DNA from: Kutzneria sp. 744
Lineage (GTDB): Bacteria > Actinomycetota > Actinomycetes > Mycobacteriales > Pseudonocardiaceae
Reading direction: 5' to 3'
NCBI RefSeq assembly: GCF_000568255.1
Contig: NZ_KK037166.1
Span: 9,603,097-9,651,446 of the forward strand
Length of the DNA stretch: 48,350 nucleotides
The notes under the pieces were generated by a model. That model was not told the DNA's origin. It searched no databases and saw only the letters and a list, made by a program, of their open reading frames with translations. The number at the start of each line of letters is the position of its first letter. The first letter of the stretch is position 1. Of this stretch, positions 8,034 through 15,521 are shown one piece after another. Made by a program: the position numbers and the translations under genes.

Positions 8034-8977
8034 GCGTCGGGCTGTCCCGGGTGGCGGTGCGGCTGCCGAGCTGGGTGGAGCCGGTCGACGACATCATGGT
8101 GCGGGCCGGGCGGCCGGTCACCGAGCGCAAGATGTTCACCAAGGTCTACGGCCTGCGGGACATCCCGTCGTTGGCACCCGACGAGTCGTACGAGGACGTC
8201 CTCGTCGAGGCTGGTCGGGCCGCGCTGGCCGGCGGCACCGCCGATCTCGTCCTGTATGGACACACGATGCTGATGGCCGAGACCGACCTGTGCGCGGAGT
8301 TCCCGGACCGGCTGCGGGCTCGCCTGGGCCTCAGCGATGCGCGGTTCTACGGCCTCTCGCACATCAACTGCGCCTCGGTGCTGCGCGGTGTGGAGTACGC
8401 CCGTATGTACCTGGCCCGGCCGGGGGCTTCGGGCTCCGAGCGGGTGCTGGTGCTCGGCGGCGACCAGGGCAGCGTCGGCGACGACGCCCGGGTCATCGCC
8501 GGCACCACCGTCAGCGGGGACTGCGCCGCCGGTGTCATCGTCCATAACGGACAGTCGGCCCGTTACCGCTACCTTGGAGGGGCCGGAGGTCGGGATGCCC
8601 GGTTCCATCGGAACATCCGGATGACCAAGGAGGAGAACGCCTTGTTCGCCAAGGTGTGTTCCGCCCAGGTCGTCGAGACCGTCGAACGGGCGGCGGCGTC
8701 CGCGGGCATGACCCTGGATCAGCTCGACTGGGTGCTGCCGCACCTGAACAACAAGATGTTCTGGCGGACGTTCAGCATCCAGTCCGGCATCCCACGGGAC
8801 AAGATCTGCCTGGACCTGATGCCCGAGACCGGACACAGCTTCGGGGCCGACGCCCTGATGGCCATGGAGCACGCCGACCGCGTCGGCCGGCTGCGCCCCG
8901 GCGACCGCTGCGCGATGATCGCCATCGGCCAGGGCGCCTACTTCCAGTCCACGATCATCGAGGTGTTGGCGGACTGA
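8030..8977 (+). CDS. KAS III-like (FabH-family) enzyme 2, Asn replaced by Ser
   Basis: 315 residues, a close paralogue of the enzyme at 2787 (matching almost throughout). Nucleophile Cys114 (SHINCASVL) and His238 (VLPHLNNKMF) are kept, but the third catalytic position, Asn in the first copy, is Ser270 here (TGHSFGADAL). Loss of Asn is expected to weaken stabilisation of a malonyl-derived carbanion, so this copy may act as an acyltransferase, or as one half of a heteromer with the first copy as in two-subunit KAS III systems such as LstA/LstB (inference). Start is GTG 8030, overlapping the adenylation gene stop. It is the last gene of the operon; an AT-rich gap follows. Confidence 0.83.
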   Translation: MSVGLSRVAVRLPSWVEPVDDIMVRAGRPVTERKMFTKVYGLRDIPSLAPDESYEDVLVEAGRAALAGGTADLVLYGHTMLMAETDLCAEFPDRLRARLGLSDARFYGLSHINCASVLRGVEYARMYLARPGASGSERVLVLGGDQGSVGDDARVIAGTTVSGDCAAGVIVHNGQSARYRYLGGAGGRDARFHRNIRMTKEENALFAKVCSAQVVETVERAAASAGMTLDQLDWVLPHLNNKMFWRTFSIQSGIPRDKICLDLMPETGHSFGADALMAMEHADRVGRLRPGDRCAMIAIGQGAYFQSTIIEVLAD

Positions 8978-9242
8978 CCCCCCGCGAGTCACGCTCTCCG
9001 GCACACCGAAATGATTCCCTCACCGAGTATCGACTTCTGGTTTGGCCCTCCACCGGTGGCGTGCTAATTGGCACAACATTTACGCTACAGTAACATACAC
9101 CCATTTAGATCCGCCTTCGTCCTAATTGTGACCAGATCAGAATTCTATTATCAAACTACCATGACCAAATTAGTGCTTAGAGAGAATGTCGTGCAAAAAT
9201 CTGATGCCTCCCGTGCAGTTCCCAGAGCGTGACTCGCGGGGG
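8978..9242. other. AT-rich non-coding island between convergent genes
   Basis: About 265 bases without a credible gene. From roughly 9000 to 9180 the composition falls to near 45% GC in a neighbourhood of about 70%. It contains a near-palindrome, GTGCTAATTGGCAC (9061-9074), and related CTAATT/AAATTAG words near 9122 and 9168. Both flanking genes end here, so it is not an obvious promoter region. It could hold a terminator, be a scar of an inserted element, or mark a border between two cluster parts. I found no long terminal repeats or transposase remnant. Confidence 0.6.
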
Positions 9243-9941
9243 TCAGGCGGCGGCGGTGGCGATGAGGGTGGCGACCGTGGCGGGCTGGGAGACGAGGACG
9301 GCGTGGGAGGCGTCGGGGACCTCGACGACGGTGGCGTTGGCGCGCTGGGCCATGAAGTGCTGGGCGGCCGGCGGGATGTTCTTGTCGCCGGTGGGGATGA
9401 GCGACCACGCGGGGACGGTGTGCCAGGCGGGGGCGCCGGAGCCCTCGGTGAGGGCGGCCTCGGTGACGGGGCGCTGGGTGGCGGCCATGAGGGCGGCCTG
9501 GTCGGCGGGCACGTCGGCGGCGAACTGGTTGCGGAACAGCTCCTGCCGCACGTAGAAGTCGGTGTTGCCGTCGGGCTGGGCGACGGTCTGCAGGGTGTCG
9601 CCGAGAGTGCTGCCGGGGAACTTGTTGGACAGCTCCAGGGCGCTCTCGCCCTGCTCGGGCAGGAAGCCGGCGATGTAGACCAGCGCCTTGACGTTCGCCT
9701 GGTCGACGGCGGCGTTGCTGATGACGGCGCCGCCGTAGGAGTGGCCGACCAGGACGACGGGCCCGTCGACGCTCTGGACCAGGGCCTTGACGGAGGCGGC
9801 GTCGGCGGCGAGGCCGCGCAGCGGGTTGGCGGCGGCGATGACCGGGAAGCCGCGGCCGGTCAGGTCGGCGATCACGCCGTTCCAGCTGGCGGAGTCGGCG
9901 AACGCGCCGTGCACGAGGATCACGGTCGGCTGGGTGCTCAT
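9243..9941 (-). CDS. alpha/beta hydrolase
   Basis: 232-residue alpha/beta-hydrolase-fold protein of the small esterase-like group common in actinomycetes. The oxyanion segment LVHGAF (9-14), nucleophile elbow GHSYGG (Ser68), an acidic residue in PTGDKN and histidine in DASHAV complete the triad. The start at 9941 is preferred over an upstream in-frame start at 10007 because GAAGGAG lies 8 bases before it, and because the extension would run through a promoter and operator. The operator at 9991-10021 suggests repression by a small-molecule-responsive regulator, giving an inducible gene. No link to the biosynthetic pathway can be shown. Confidence 0.85.
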   Translation of the reverse strand: MSTQPTVILVHGAFADSASWNGVIADLTGRGFPVIAAANPLRGLAADAASVKALVQSVDGPVVLVGHSYGGAVISNAAVDQANVKALVYIAGFLPEQGESALELSNKFPGSTLGDTLQTVAQPDGNTDFYVRQELFRNQFAADVPADQAALMAATQRPVTEAALTEGSGAPAWHTVPAWSLIPTGDKNIPPAAQHFMAQRANATVVEVPDASHAVLVSQPATVATLIATAAA

Positions 9942-9977
9942 CTCGGTGTCTCCTTCGGTCTCTCGCTGACATCGAGA

Positions 9978-10007
9978 ACAGTAGGCGATTACATCGTGCA
10001 CAATCAA
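9978..10007 (-). promoter_or_regulatory. predicted promoter of the alpha/beta hydrolase gene
   Basis: On the minus strand TTGATT (10007-10002) and TACTGT (9983-9978) stand 18 bases apart, a reasonable match to -35/-10 elements. The hydrolase start lies about 37 bases beyond the -10 box. The -35 box lies inside the palindrome at 9991-10021. Confidence 0.5.
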
Positions 10008-10021
10008 GTTGTGAACGATGT
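9991..10021. promoter_or_regulatory. 31-bp palindromic operator
   Basis: Left arm ACATCGTGCACAA (9991-10003) and right arm TTGTGAACGATGT (10009-10021) are inverted repeats pairing at 12 of 13 positions around a 5-base centre. The site covers the predicted -35 box of the hydrolase promoter, a typical place for a dimeric repressor of MarR, HxlR or TetR type. No gene for such a repressor is in the window. Confidence 0.65.
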
Positions 10022-10125
10022 GTCACGGGTCACCCGGCTGGGCGGCCTGGTTCACGATGTCTGGCGGTGGGACCGACCCGCACCGCGGGACCGGACGTGT
10101 TGCCCTCCTATCGGGACAGAAGGAC

Positions 10126-11130
10126 CTAAGCGCTCATCGTCAGCCGTGACGCCGCCAGCACGCCGGCCTGGAAACGGCTGACGGCGTCGAGGTTCTGCAG
10201 CAGCGCGGCGATGTGACGGCGGCAGGTCCGCACCGACATGCCGAGGCGGCGGGCGACGACCTCGTCGGTGAGGCCCTGGGCCATCAGGCGGGCCACGCTC
10301 TGCTGGAGGTCGTCGATGGCGTCGGCGTAGCCGGTGTCCTCGGAGGCGAACGGGGTGGCGTTGTCCCAGAGCTGCCCGAACATGTCCAGCAGGAACCGCA
10401 CGACGTTGCGGTCGCGGACCCGGCGGGCGGTGGGCATGTCGTCGTCGAAGCTGAACATGACGGCCAGCGAGCGGTCGAAGACCACGGCCGCCTGCGGAAC
10501 CTGGCTCAGAGTGCGGATTTCCGCGCCGTCGGCGATCAGACGCTTGGCCTTGGCCCGGGAGGCGAAGCCGGCGCGGCTGCGGTGCGGGCACACGACCCGC
10601 ACGGACACCGACCGCTCCAACACCGAGTAGCACGGAGCGAGGAGCTCGTCGAGCAGCTCATCGTCGTCATGGCCGGGCCGCAGCACGACCATCTCGTCCC
10701 GGCAGACCTCGGCGGCCAGCTTGAACAGCCCGCGGATCTCGGCCACGCCCTCCAGGCTGTCGATCGCGCCGACGGGCTCGCTCACGTCGACCGACGGCCG
10801 GGTGATGGAGTCGATGCGGTCGCGCAGCCGGTCGGCCAGCTCCCGCCGCTGGTACATGGCCCGCTCGATGGGGGAGATCAGCAGCGTCGCCGCGACCTCG
10901 GGATCCATCGGCAGGTACCGGCCGGTCGACCCGTCGGTGCGCAGCAGGTGCAGCTCCACCAGGCGGGTCACGGCCGCGAACACCTCGGCGATGGGCAGCG
11001 CGAGGTCGGCGGCGGCCCGCTCCGGCGAGATGATCTCGCCGACGCGCACGGCGTAGCGGTAGACCTCCGCCTCACGGTCGTCGGGCACACCGTCGACAAC
11101 GGGCAGTGGCCCCAGGGTAACCACGGACAT
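10126..11130 (-). CDS. helix-turn-helix transcriptional regulator (TrmB-like N-terminus, LuxR-type C-terminus)
   Basis: 334 residues. The N-terminal ~70 residues look like a winged helix of the TrmB kind, the middle lacks a recognised ligand domain, and the last ~55 residues form a LuxR-type DNA-binding domain (QGLTDEVVARRLGMSVRTCR). This architecture is frequent among single regulators in actinomycete secondary-metabolite clusters. The ATG at 11130 has a good RBS (GGGAGG). It is divergent from the ACP/ligase/ABC operon at 11301, which it may control through the 170-base region between them. It is too small for the LAL (large ATP-binding LuxR) group and has no receiver phosphorylation site. 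Confidence 0.8.
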   Translation of the reverse strand: MSVVTLGPLPVVDGVPDDREAEVYRYAVRVGEIISPERAAADLALPIAEVFAAVTRLVELHLLRTDGSTGRYLPMDPEVAATLLISPIERAMYQRRELADRLRDRIDSITRPSVDVSEPVGAIDSLEGVAEIRGLFKLAAEVCRDEMVVLRPGHDDDELLDELLAPCYSVLERSVSVRVVCPHRSRAGFASRAKAKRLIADGAEIRTLSQVPQAAVVFDRSLAVMFSFDDDMPTARRVRDRNVVRFLLDMFGQLWDNATPFASEDTGYADAIDDLQQSVARLMAQGLTDEVVARRLGMSVRTCRRHIAALLQNLDAVSRFQAGVLAASRLTMSA

Positions 11131-11183
11131 GTCGCCTCCCAGTCCTTGTGCTCAGCGACATCCACGGTGTCAAACGATCTTCT

Positions 11184-11230
11184 CGCGCCACTACTGACGC
11201 GCCACTGCTCCGGTGATGGCGCGGTGATGG
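11184..11230 (+). promoter_or_regulatory. direct repeats upstream of the ACP operon, possible SARP or regulator box
   Basis: CGCGCCACT occurs at 11184 and 11198 (14-base spacing), followed by GGTGATGG at 11212 and 11223 (11-base spacing). SARP regulators bind short direct repeats spaced by one helical turn close to the -10 box (established). A SARP gene lies at 37339, and the ACP operon starts at 11301. No convincing -10 box was seen, so the role is inferred. Confidence 0.35.
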
Positions 11231-11300
11231 TGGCGTGAGCGAGGCACATGGTCGACTCGGCGAAGCGTCCAGCCCGACCCCGCAGCCGAGTGAGGAATCC

Positions 11301-11561
11301 ATGGACATACCGCGCTCCTTCCGCAAGACCCTGCTGGCCCACCTGCCCTACGCGGTCAACGAGGACTTCACCGCCGCCGACGACCTGGCCGCGCTCGGCC
11401 TGAACTCGATGGGCCTGGTGCAGCTGCTGACCGACCTGGAGGAGACCTTCGGCCTGGAGCTGCCGGACGAGCTGATCACGGAGGAGACCTTCGCGACCGC
11501 CGGCTCGCTGTGGGCCACGGTGGCCGAACTCGTGCCCGCGGGGCAGTTCAGCGATGCGTGA
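11301..11561 (+). CDS. discrete acyl carrier protein (ACP 2)
   Basis: 86-residue carrier protein. The attachment serine is S36 in LGLNSMGLVQLL, with Asn in place of the usual Asp before Ser. The region after it (LEETFGLELPDELI) is typical helix II/III of ACPs. The ATG at 11301 is preferred; a GTG at 11235 would add 22 non-domain residues. Its stop overlaps the start of the AMP-dependent ligase, which very probably loads it. The ligase/ACP pair resembles the acyl- or aminoacyl-ACP pairs that act with PLP decarboxylases such as the one at 36116 (inference). Confidence 0.85.
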   Translation: MDIPRSFRKTLLAHLPYAVNEDFTAADDLAALGLNSMGLVQLLTDLEETFGLELPDELITEETFATAGSLWATVAELVPAGQFSDA

Positions 11562-13041
11562 GGTCCGGGTCGATCAACTCCTCGGCCATGGGGACCCGGA
11601 CCGCCCGGCGTTGACCTTCAAGGACGCCACGCTGAGCTATCGGGAACTGGCCGACCGGGTCGCGCGGCTGGCCGCCGGCCTGGCTGGGTTCGGGGTGCGC
11701 CGGGGCGACCGGGTCGCGGTGTACGCGGAGAAGCGCATCGACACGGTGGTCGCCCTGATGGCGATCTCCGCCGCGGGGGCCGCCTTCGTGCCGGTGAACC
11801 CGCTGTTCAAGGCCCGGCACCTGGCCCACGTCATCGAGGACTGCACGCCCCGCCTGGTGATCACCACCGCCGAGCGCCTGGACACGGTCCGTGACGCGTC
11901 GCCGGAGATCCCGGTGGTGGTGTTCGGCTCCGAGCAGTGGCGGACGCTGAGTGAGTCCGAGCCGTCGACAACACCTGTTGTCATCGACCAGGACGTCGCC
12001 GCGATCATGTACACCAGCGGCAGCACCGGCGGCCCCAAAGGCGTTGTGCTGTCGCACCGCAACATCCTCGCCGGCGCGGAGAGCGTGGCGAGCTACCTCA
12101 AGCAGCGCGCCGACGACGTCGTGCTGGCAGCGCTGCCCCTCAGCTTCGACGCCGGCTTCAGCCAGCTGACCACGTCGTTCCTGGTCGGCGCGCACCTCGT
12201 GCTGGTGAACTACCTACTGCCCCGCGAGATCGTGAAGCTGTGTGCCAAGCATGGCGTGACCGGCCTGACCTGCGTGCCTCCGCTGTGGCTGCAACTCGTC
12301 ACGCAGACCTGGCCGGCGGAGTCCACCGCGAGCCTGCGCTACTTCGCCAACACCGGCGGACGCATGCCCCGCGCCACCCTCGCCCGGCTGCGCGAGATCT
12401 TCCCGGCCGCCGAGCCGTACCTCATGTACGGGCTCACCGAAGCGTTCCGTTCCACCTACCTCGACCCGGCCGAGGCCGATCGCCGGCCGGACTCCATCGG
12501 CAAAGCCATTCCCAACGCCGAGATCCTCGTCGTCCGTCCGGACGGCACGCCGTGCGAACCCGGTGAGTCCGGCGAGCTCGTGCACCGCGGAGCCCTGGTG
12601 GCGCAAGGCTATTGGCGCGATCCGGTGCGTACCGCCGAGCGATTCCGTCCCCTGCCGACGAGTTACGGCAGCGAGATCGCCGTCTGGTCGGGGGACACCG
12701 TGTACCAGGACGAGGACGGCTTCCTGTACTTCGTCGGCCGCGGCGACGACATGATCAAGACCTCCGGCTACCGGGTCAGCCCCACGGAGATCGAGGAGGC
12801 CGCCTACGCGACCGGCCTCGTCGGCGAGGCGGTCGCGCTCGGCGTCGACGACGAGCGGCTCGGCCAGCACATCGTGCTCGTCGTGACGTTGCTCGGCGGC
12901 GCCGGGGATCTGGGGAAAGCCCTTTCCGAGGCGCTGCCGGCGTACATGCTTCCGCACCGCGTCGACGTGCGGGACCAGCTGCCCAGGTCGGTCAACGGCA
13001 AGTTCGACCGGCACCTACTGGCCAAGGAGCTGTCGTGTTAG
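11554..13041 (+). CDS. AMP-dependent acyl/aminoacyl-ACP ligase
   Basis: 495-residue ANL enzyme. Motifs: TSGSTGGPKG (154-163), MYGLTEAF, GRGDDMIKTSGYRVSP, and the C-terminal catalytic lysine in NGKFDR (K483). The overall look is of the acyl-CoA/acyl-ACP ligase branch, including exosortase-A-associated AMP ligases, rather than an NRPS A domain; no A4 aspartate motif is evident. It overlaps the preceding ACP by 8 bases and the ABC ATPase by 7 bases. Probable role: adenylate a carboxylic or amino acid and load it on ACP 2. The substrate cannot be read from sequence. Confidence 0.84.
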   Translation: MREVRVDQLLGHGDPDRPALTFKDATLSYRELADRVARLAAGLAGFGVRRGDRVAVYAEKRIDTVVALMAISAAGAAFVPVNPLFKARHLAHVIEDCTPRLVITTAERLDTVRDASPEIPVVVFGSEQWRTLSESEPSTTPVVIDQDVAAIMYTSGSTGGPKGVVLSHRNILAGAESVASYLKQRADDVVLAALPLSFDAGFSQLTTSFLVGAHLVLVNYLLPREIVKLCAKHGVTGLTCVPPLWLQLVTQTWPAESTASLRYFANTGGRMPRATLARLREIFPAAEPYLMYGLTEAFRSTYLDPAEADRRPDSIGKAIPNAEILVVRPDGTPCEPGESGELVHRGALVAQGYWRDPVRTAERFRPLPTSYGSEIAVWSGDTVYQDEDGFLYFVGRGDDMIKTSGYRVSPTEIEEAAYATGLVGEAVALGVDDERLGQHIVLVVTLLGGAGDLGKALSEALPAYMLPHRVDVRDQLPRSVNGKFDRHLLAKELSC

Positions 13042-13868
13042 AAGCCACCGACCTGACCAAGAAGTACGACGAGGTGCAGGCGCTGGACGGGTTCAGCCTG
13101 TCCGTGGCCGCCGGCGAGATCTGCGGGCTGGTCGGCCACAACGGCGCCGGCAAGACCACTTTCGTGGACATGGTGTCCGGGCTGCTCAGGCCGGACAGCG
13201 GCGCCGTGCTCGTGGACGGCGTGCCGCCGCACGAGACCCGGGGCGAGATCGGCATCTCGCCGCAGCACATCGCCCTGTACCGGCCGCTGAGCGTGCGCGA
13301 GCACCTGGAGCTGTACGGCCGGCTGGCCGGCCTGCGGCGCAAGGCCCTCAAGGCCGAGATCGAGGAACTGGCCACGGCCATGCAGCTCACCAGCTTCCTG
13401 GAGCGCCGCGCCGGTCTGCTGTCGGGCGGCCAGCAGCGGCGTACCCAGGCCGCGACCGCGCTGATCCACCGGCCCAAGCTGCTGCTCATGGACGAGCCGA
13501 CCGCCGGCGCCGACCCCGAGACCCGGCAGGCGCTGCTGGACGTCGTCAAGCAGCGGGCCGCCGAAGGCGCGGCGATCGTCTACACCACGCACTACCTCAA
13601 CGAACTGGCCGATCTCAAGGCCAGTCTCGCGGTTGCCTCGCACGGCAAGGTGATCGCCCGCGGCAGCAGCGCCGAGTTGCTCGACGGCCTGCCCGGCGAG
13701 GTCCGCGTGCGCACGACCGACCACGAATACCACCGCGCCACAACGGATCCGACCGCCGCGCTGATGGCGGTACTCGCCGAGGCCCGCGGCACCGTCGAGT
13801 CCGTCGAACTGCGCAACCCCGACCTTGACGACCTCTACCGTTCCCTGGCGGTCTCCGATGTCCACTGA
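13035..13868 (+). CDS. ABC transporter ATP-binding protein (ABC-2 type exporter)
   Basis: 277 residues from GTG 13035. Walker A GHNGAGKT (34-41), signature LLSGGQQRR, Walker B LLLMDEPTAG and the switch histidine (TTHYL) are all present. Its C-terminal ~70 residues follow the pattern of DrrA-type drug-exporter ATPases. It pairs with the permease that starts 11 bases before its stop. The longer open frame upstream is a shadow of the ligase gene. Likely role: export of, and self-resistance to, the cluster product. Confidence 0.9.
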   Translation: MLEATDLTKKYDEVQALDGFSLSVAAGEICGLVGHNGAGKTTFVDMVSGLLRPDSGAVLVDGVPPHETRGEIGISPQHIALYRPLSVREHLELYGRLAGLRRKALKAEIEELATAMQLTSFLERRAGLLSGGQQRRTQAATALIHRPKLLLMDEPTAGADPETRQALLDVVKQRAAEGAAIVYTTHYLNELADLKASLAVASHGKVIARGSSAELLDGLPGEVRVRTTDHEYHRATTDPTAALMAVLAEARGTVESVELRNPDLDDLYRSLAVSDVH

Positions 13869-14631
13869 CACCCTGCGCGTTCCCGAGCCGTTGATCCGGG
13901 CGGGCGCGCTGATCAAGTACAACTCGCTGCTGCGGCTGCGCGACCCGTCCCAGCTGATCAGCTACCTGGTCGCGCCCATGGTGTTCATGGTGATGTTCCA
14001 GCCCCTGTACACCAAGGCGCTGGACTACGGCTCGATCCAGGCCGTCACCGGGCAGCTGATGATGTTCTCGGTGTTCGCGATGTCCATCGTGGCCAACTCG
14101 ATCTTCGTCGAACGCGAGTGGCTCACCTGGGACCGGCTGCGCGCCAGCCGCGCGGCCCGGGCCGAGCTGCTCATCGGCAAGGCCCTTCCGGTGTTCTTCG
14201 TGCTGCTCATCCAGCAGGCCGTGCTGATCGTCTTCGGCTGGGCCGTGGTCGGCATGCCGTTCCCGAAGTCCTTGGGGCTGCTCACGTTGGCCATGTGCGT
14301 GTGGGGCTTCGCCCTGCTGGGCATGGGGGCCATGCTGTCCACCATCGTCCGCAGCCGCGGCGACCTGTTCGTCGCCTGCGACGTCGGCGCGCTGCTGATC
14401 AGCTCCATCGGCGGCGCCATCCTGCCCGTCGACCTGATGCCGCCGTGGGCCCAGGCCATCACCACCTTCTCGCCCGGCACCTACGGCCTGTCCATGCTGC
14501 GCTCCGCCGTCCAGGGCGACGTGGTCGGCACCCTGCAACCCGGGGTGATCTGCTTGGTCATCGGGTTGATCTGCGGCGCCGTGGCCACGTTCCGCCTCGC
14601 GCACGGCTGGGGCCGCAGCCACCTCGTGTGA
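13858..14631 (+). CDS. ABC-2 type transporter permease
   Basis: 257 residues with about six hydrophobic segments, the DrrB/ABC-2 permease layout: a first segment near residues 40-60, a second near 65-85, a cluster from ~105-190, and a final segment before the C-terminus. The SPGTYGLSMLR region sits in the usual ABC-2 signature area. ATG 13858 overlaps the ATPase gene by 11 bases. A strong terminator follows at 14644, so this is the last gene of the ACP/ligase/ABC operon. Confidence 0.88.
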   Translation: MSTDTLRVPEPLIRAGALIKYNSLLRLRDPSQLISYLVAPMVFMVMFQPLYTKALDYGSIQAVTGQLMMFSVFAMSIVANSIFVEREWLTWDRLRASRAARAELLIGKALPVFFVLLIQQAVLIVFGWAVVGMPFPKSLGLLTLAMCVWGFALLGMGAMLSTIVRSRGDLFVACDVGALLISSIGGAILPVDLMPPWAQAITTFSPGTYGLSMLRSAVQGDVVGTLQPGVICLVIGLICGAVATFRLAHGWGRSHLV

Positions 14632-14643
14632 CGCCTGACGACG

Positions 14644-14677
14644 AACGCGCGCTTCCCGAACCGGGGAGCGCGCGTTT
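14644..14677 (+). terminator. rho-independent-like terminator after the ABC operon
   Basis: A 14-base stem (14644-14657 with 14663-14676, one G-T wobble) closes on a five-base loop and is followed by TTT. It starts 13 bases after the permease stop and is the strongest hairpin noticed in the window. Confidence 0.75.
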
Positions 14678-14713
14678 GACCTTCTCGTGACGTCATGGTG
14701 CAGCGTTGACGGC

Positions 14714-15430
14714 ATGAAAAAGATCCGAACAGCAGTCGCGGTCCGGGACGTGCGGCGGGAACGGGCGCGCGGCGTGGACGGCTGGCTCGCGGCCGAGCGG
14801 CGCCTCGGCGAGATGATGCCGCGCCGGGTGGCCAGAATCGTGCTGTACGAGCCGCGAGTCCTGGTGTGCCTGGCGCGATGGGTCCTGCGCCGACATCCGG
14901 GCGGCACACCCGGCCATTTCCGTTACAACCGCGAGAAGAAGCCGCTCGTCATCGTGTTCATCGCCCTGCTGGTGTTCGAGTCGCTCGGCATGCACGCGGT
15001 GCTGCTGGCCATTTTCGGCAGCCGGTGGTGGATCTGGGCGCTGTTCGACCTGGACGTCTACGCCATGCTGTGGGCGTTCGGCTTCTACGGCTCGATGGTC
15101 GTGCTGCCGCACCGGATCACCGACACGGAGCTGCGGCTGCGCTATGCCTACCTGGCCGAGTTCGTGGTGCCGCGCGAGGCGATCCTGTCCGCGCGCCCGA
15201 ACCGCCGGCCCGAGGCCAAGCCCGGCCGGGTGATCGTCGACGGCGACGAGGCCACCTTCTGCTGCGGAGAGACGACCGTGACCCTGGAACTGGATCCGGC
15301 CGTCGAACTGTCCTTTCGGGACAAACCGGTGGGGCCTGTCGGCCGGCTGCACATGACGGCCGACGACCCGCACGCGTTCGTCACGGCCTTGACGGACTCA
15401 GCACGTCCACGACGAAGCCAGGCTGTGTGA
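14714..15430 (+). CDS. membrane protein of unknown function
   Basis: 238 residues from ATG 14714. Two hydrophobic segments stand near residues 77-97 (LVIVFIALLVFESLGMHAVL) and 105-130, followed by a ~110-residue soluble C-terminal domain rich in beta-like stretches that resembles bacterial PH-like membrane proteins. It lies after the terminator at 14644, has no clear RBS, and is convergent with the PKS operon. A cluster role cannot be argued. Confidence 0.65.
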   Translation: MKKIRTAVAVRDVRRERARGVDGWLAAERRLGEMMPRRVARIVLYEPRVLVCLARWVLRRHPGGTPGHFRYNREKKPLVIVFIALLVFESLGMHAVLLAIFGSRWWIWALFDLDVYAMLWAFGFYGSMVVLPHRITDTELRLRYAYLAEFVVPREAILSARPNRRPEAKPGRVIVDGDEATFCCGETTVTLELDPAVELSFRDKPVGPVGRLHMTADDPHAFVTALTDSARPRRSQAV

Positions 15431-15521
15431 CTCGTTCCGGAAGGCCAGCACGCCCAGGGGAAACCGCCAGCGCGATGGCCGCGCCGGCGGCGAAGGTGAT
15501 TCGTTTTCCCCAGGTGGTCAT
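15381..15521 (-). CDS. small hypothetical ORF coupled to the thioesterase (46 aa)
   Basis: ATG 15521 overlaps the thioesterase stop in an ATGA arrangement. The first ~20 residues are basic then hydrophobic, like a membrane anchor or signal (KRITFAAGAAIALA). The rest loses this character, while the +1 frame from about residue 20 reads FPLGVLAFRNESHS and looks more natural, so it may be a frameshifted small membrane protein. It could equally be chance. It is antisense to the last part of the gene at 14714. Confidence 0.25.
   Translation of the reverse strand: MTTWGKRITFAAGAAIALAVSPGRAGLPERVTQPGFVVDVLSPSRP

Noticed and set aside
75-8977. Prolyl/pyrrole-type pathway (A enzyme + carrier + ACAD)
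   Set aside because: The three-gene logic is similar, but the ACAD has an altered catalytic loop and a partner half-protein, and a decarboxylase and three KAS III-like proteins have no place in that scheme.
9942-10007. 22-residue N-terminal extension of the alpha/beta hydrolase
   Set aside because: It would translate the promoter and operator; the internal ATG 9941 has a near-ideal RBS.
2524-13041. Idea that the cluster is a standard beta-amino-acid macrolactam pathway (vicenistatin type)
   Set aside because: The ligase/ACP/decarboxylase elements fit, but the PKS starts with a KSQ loading module rather than an aminoacyl starter, and no aminoacyl-ACP acyltransferase, protecting-alanine ligase or amidase was seen.
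15431-15517. GGGGAAAC / GTTTTCCCC as a terminator between convergent genes
   Set aside because: Arms are unequal and about 45 bases apart, with no T run; too weak to call.
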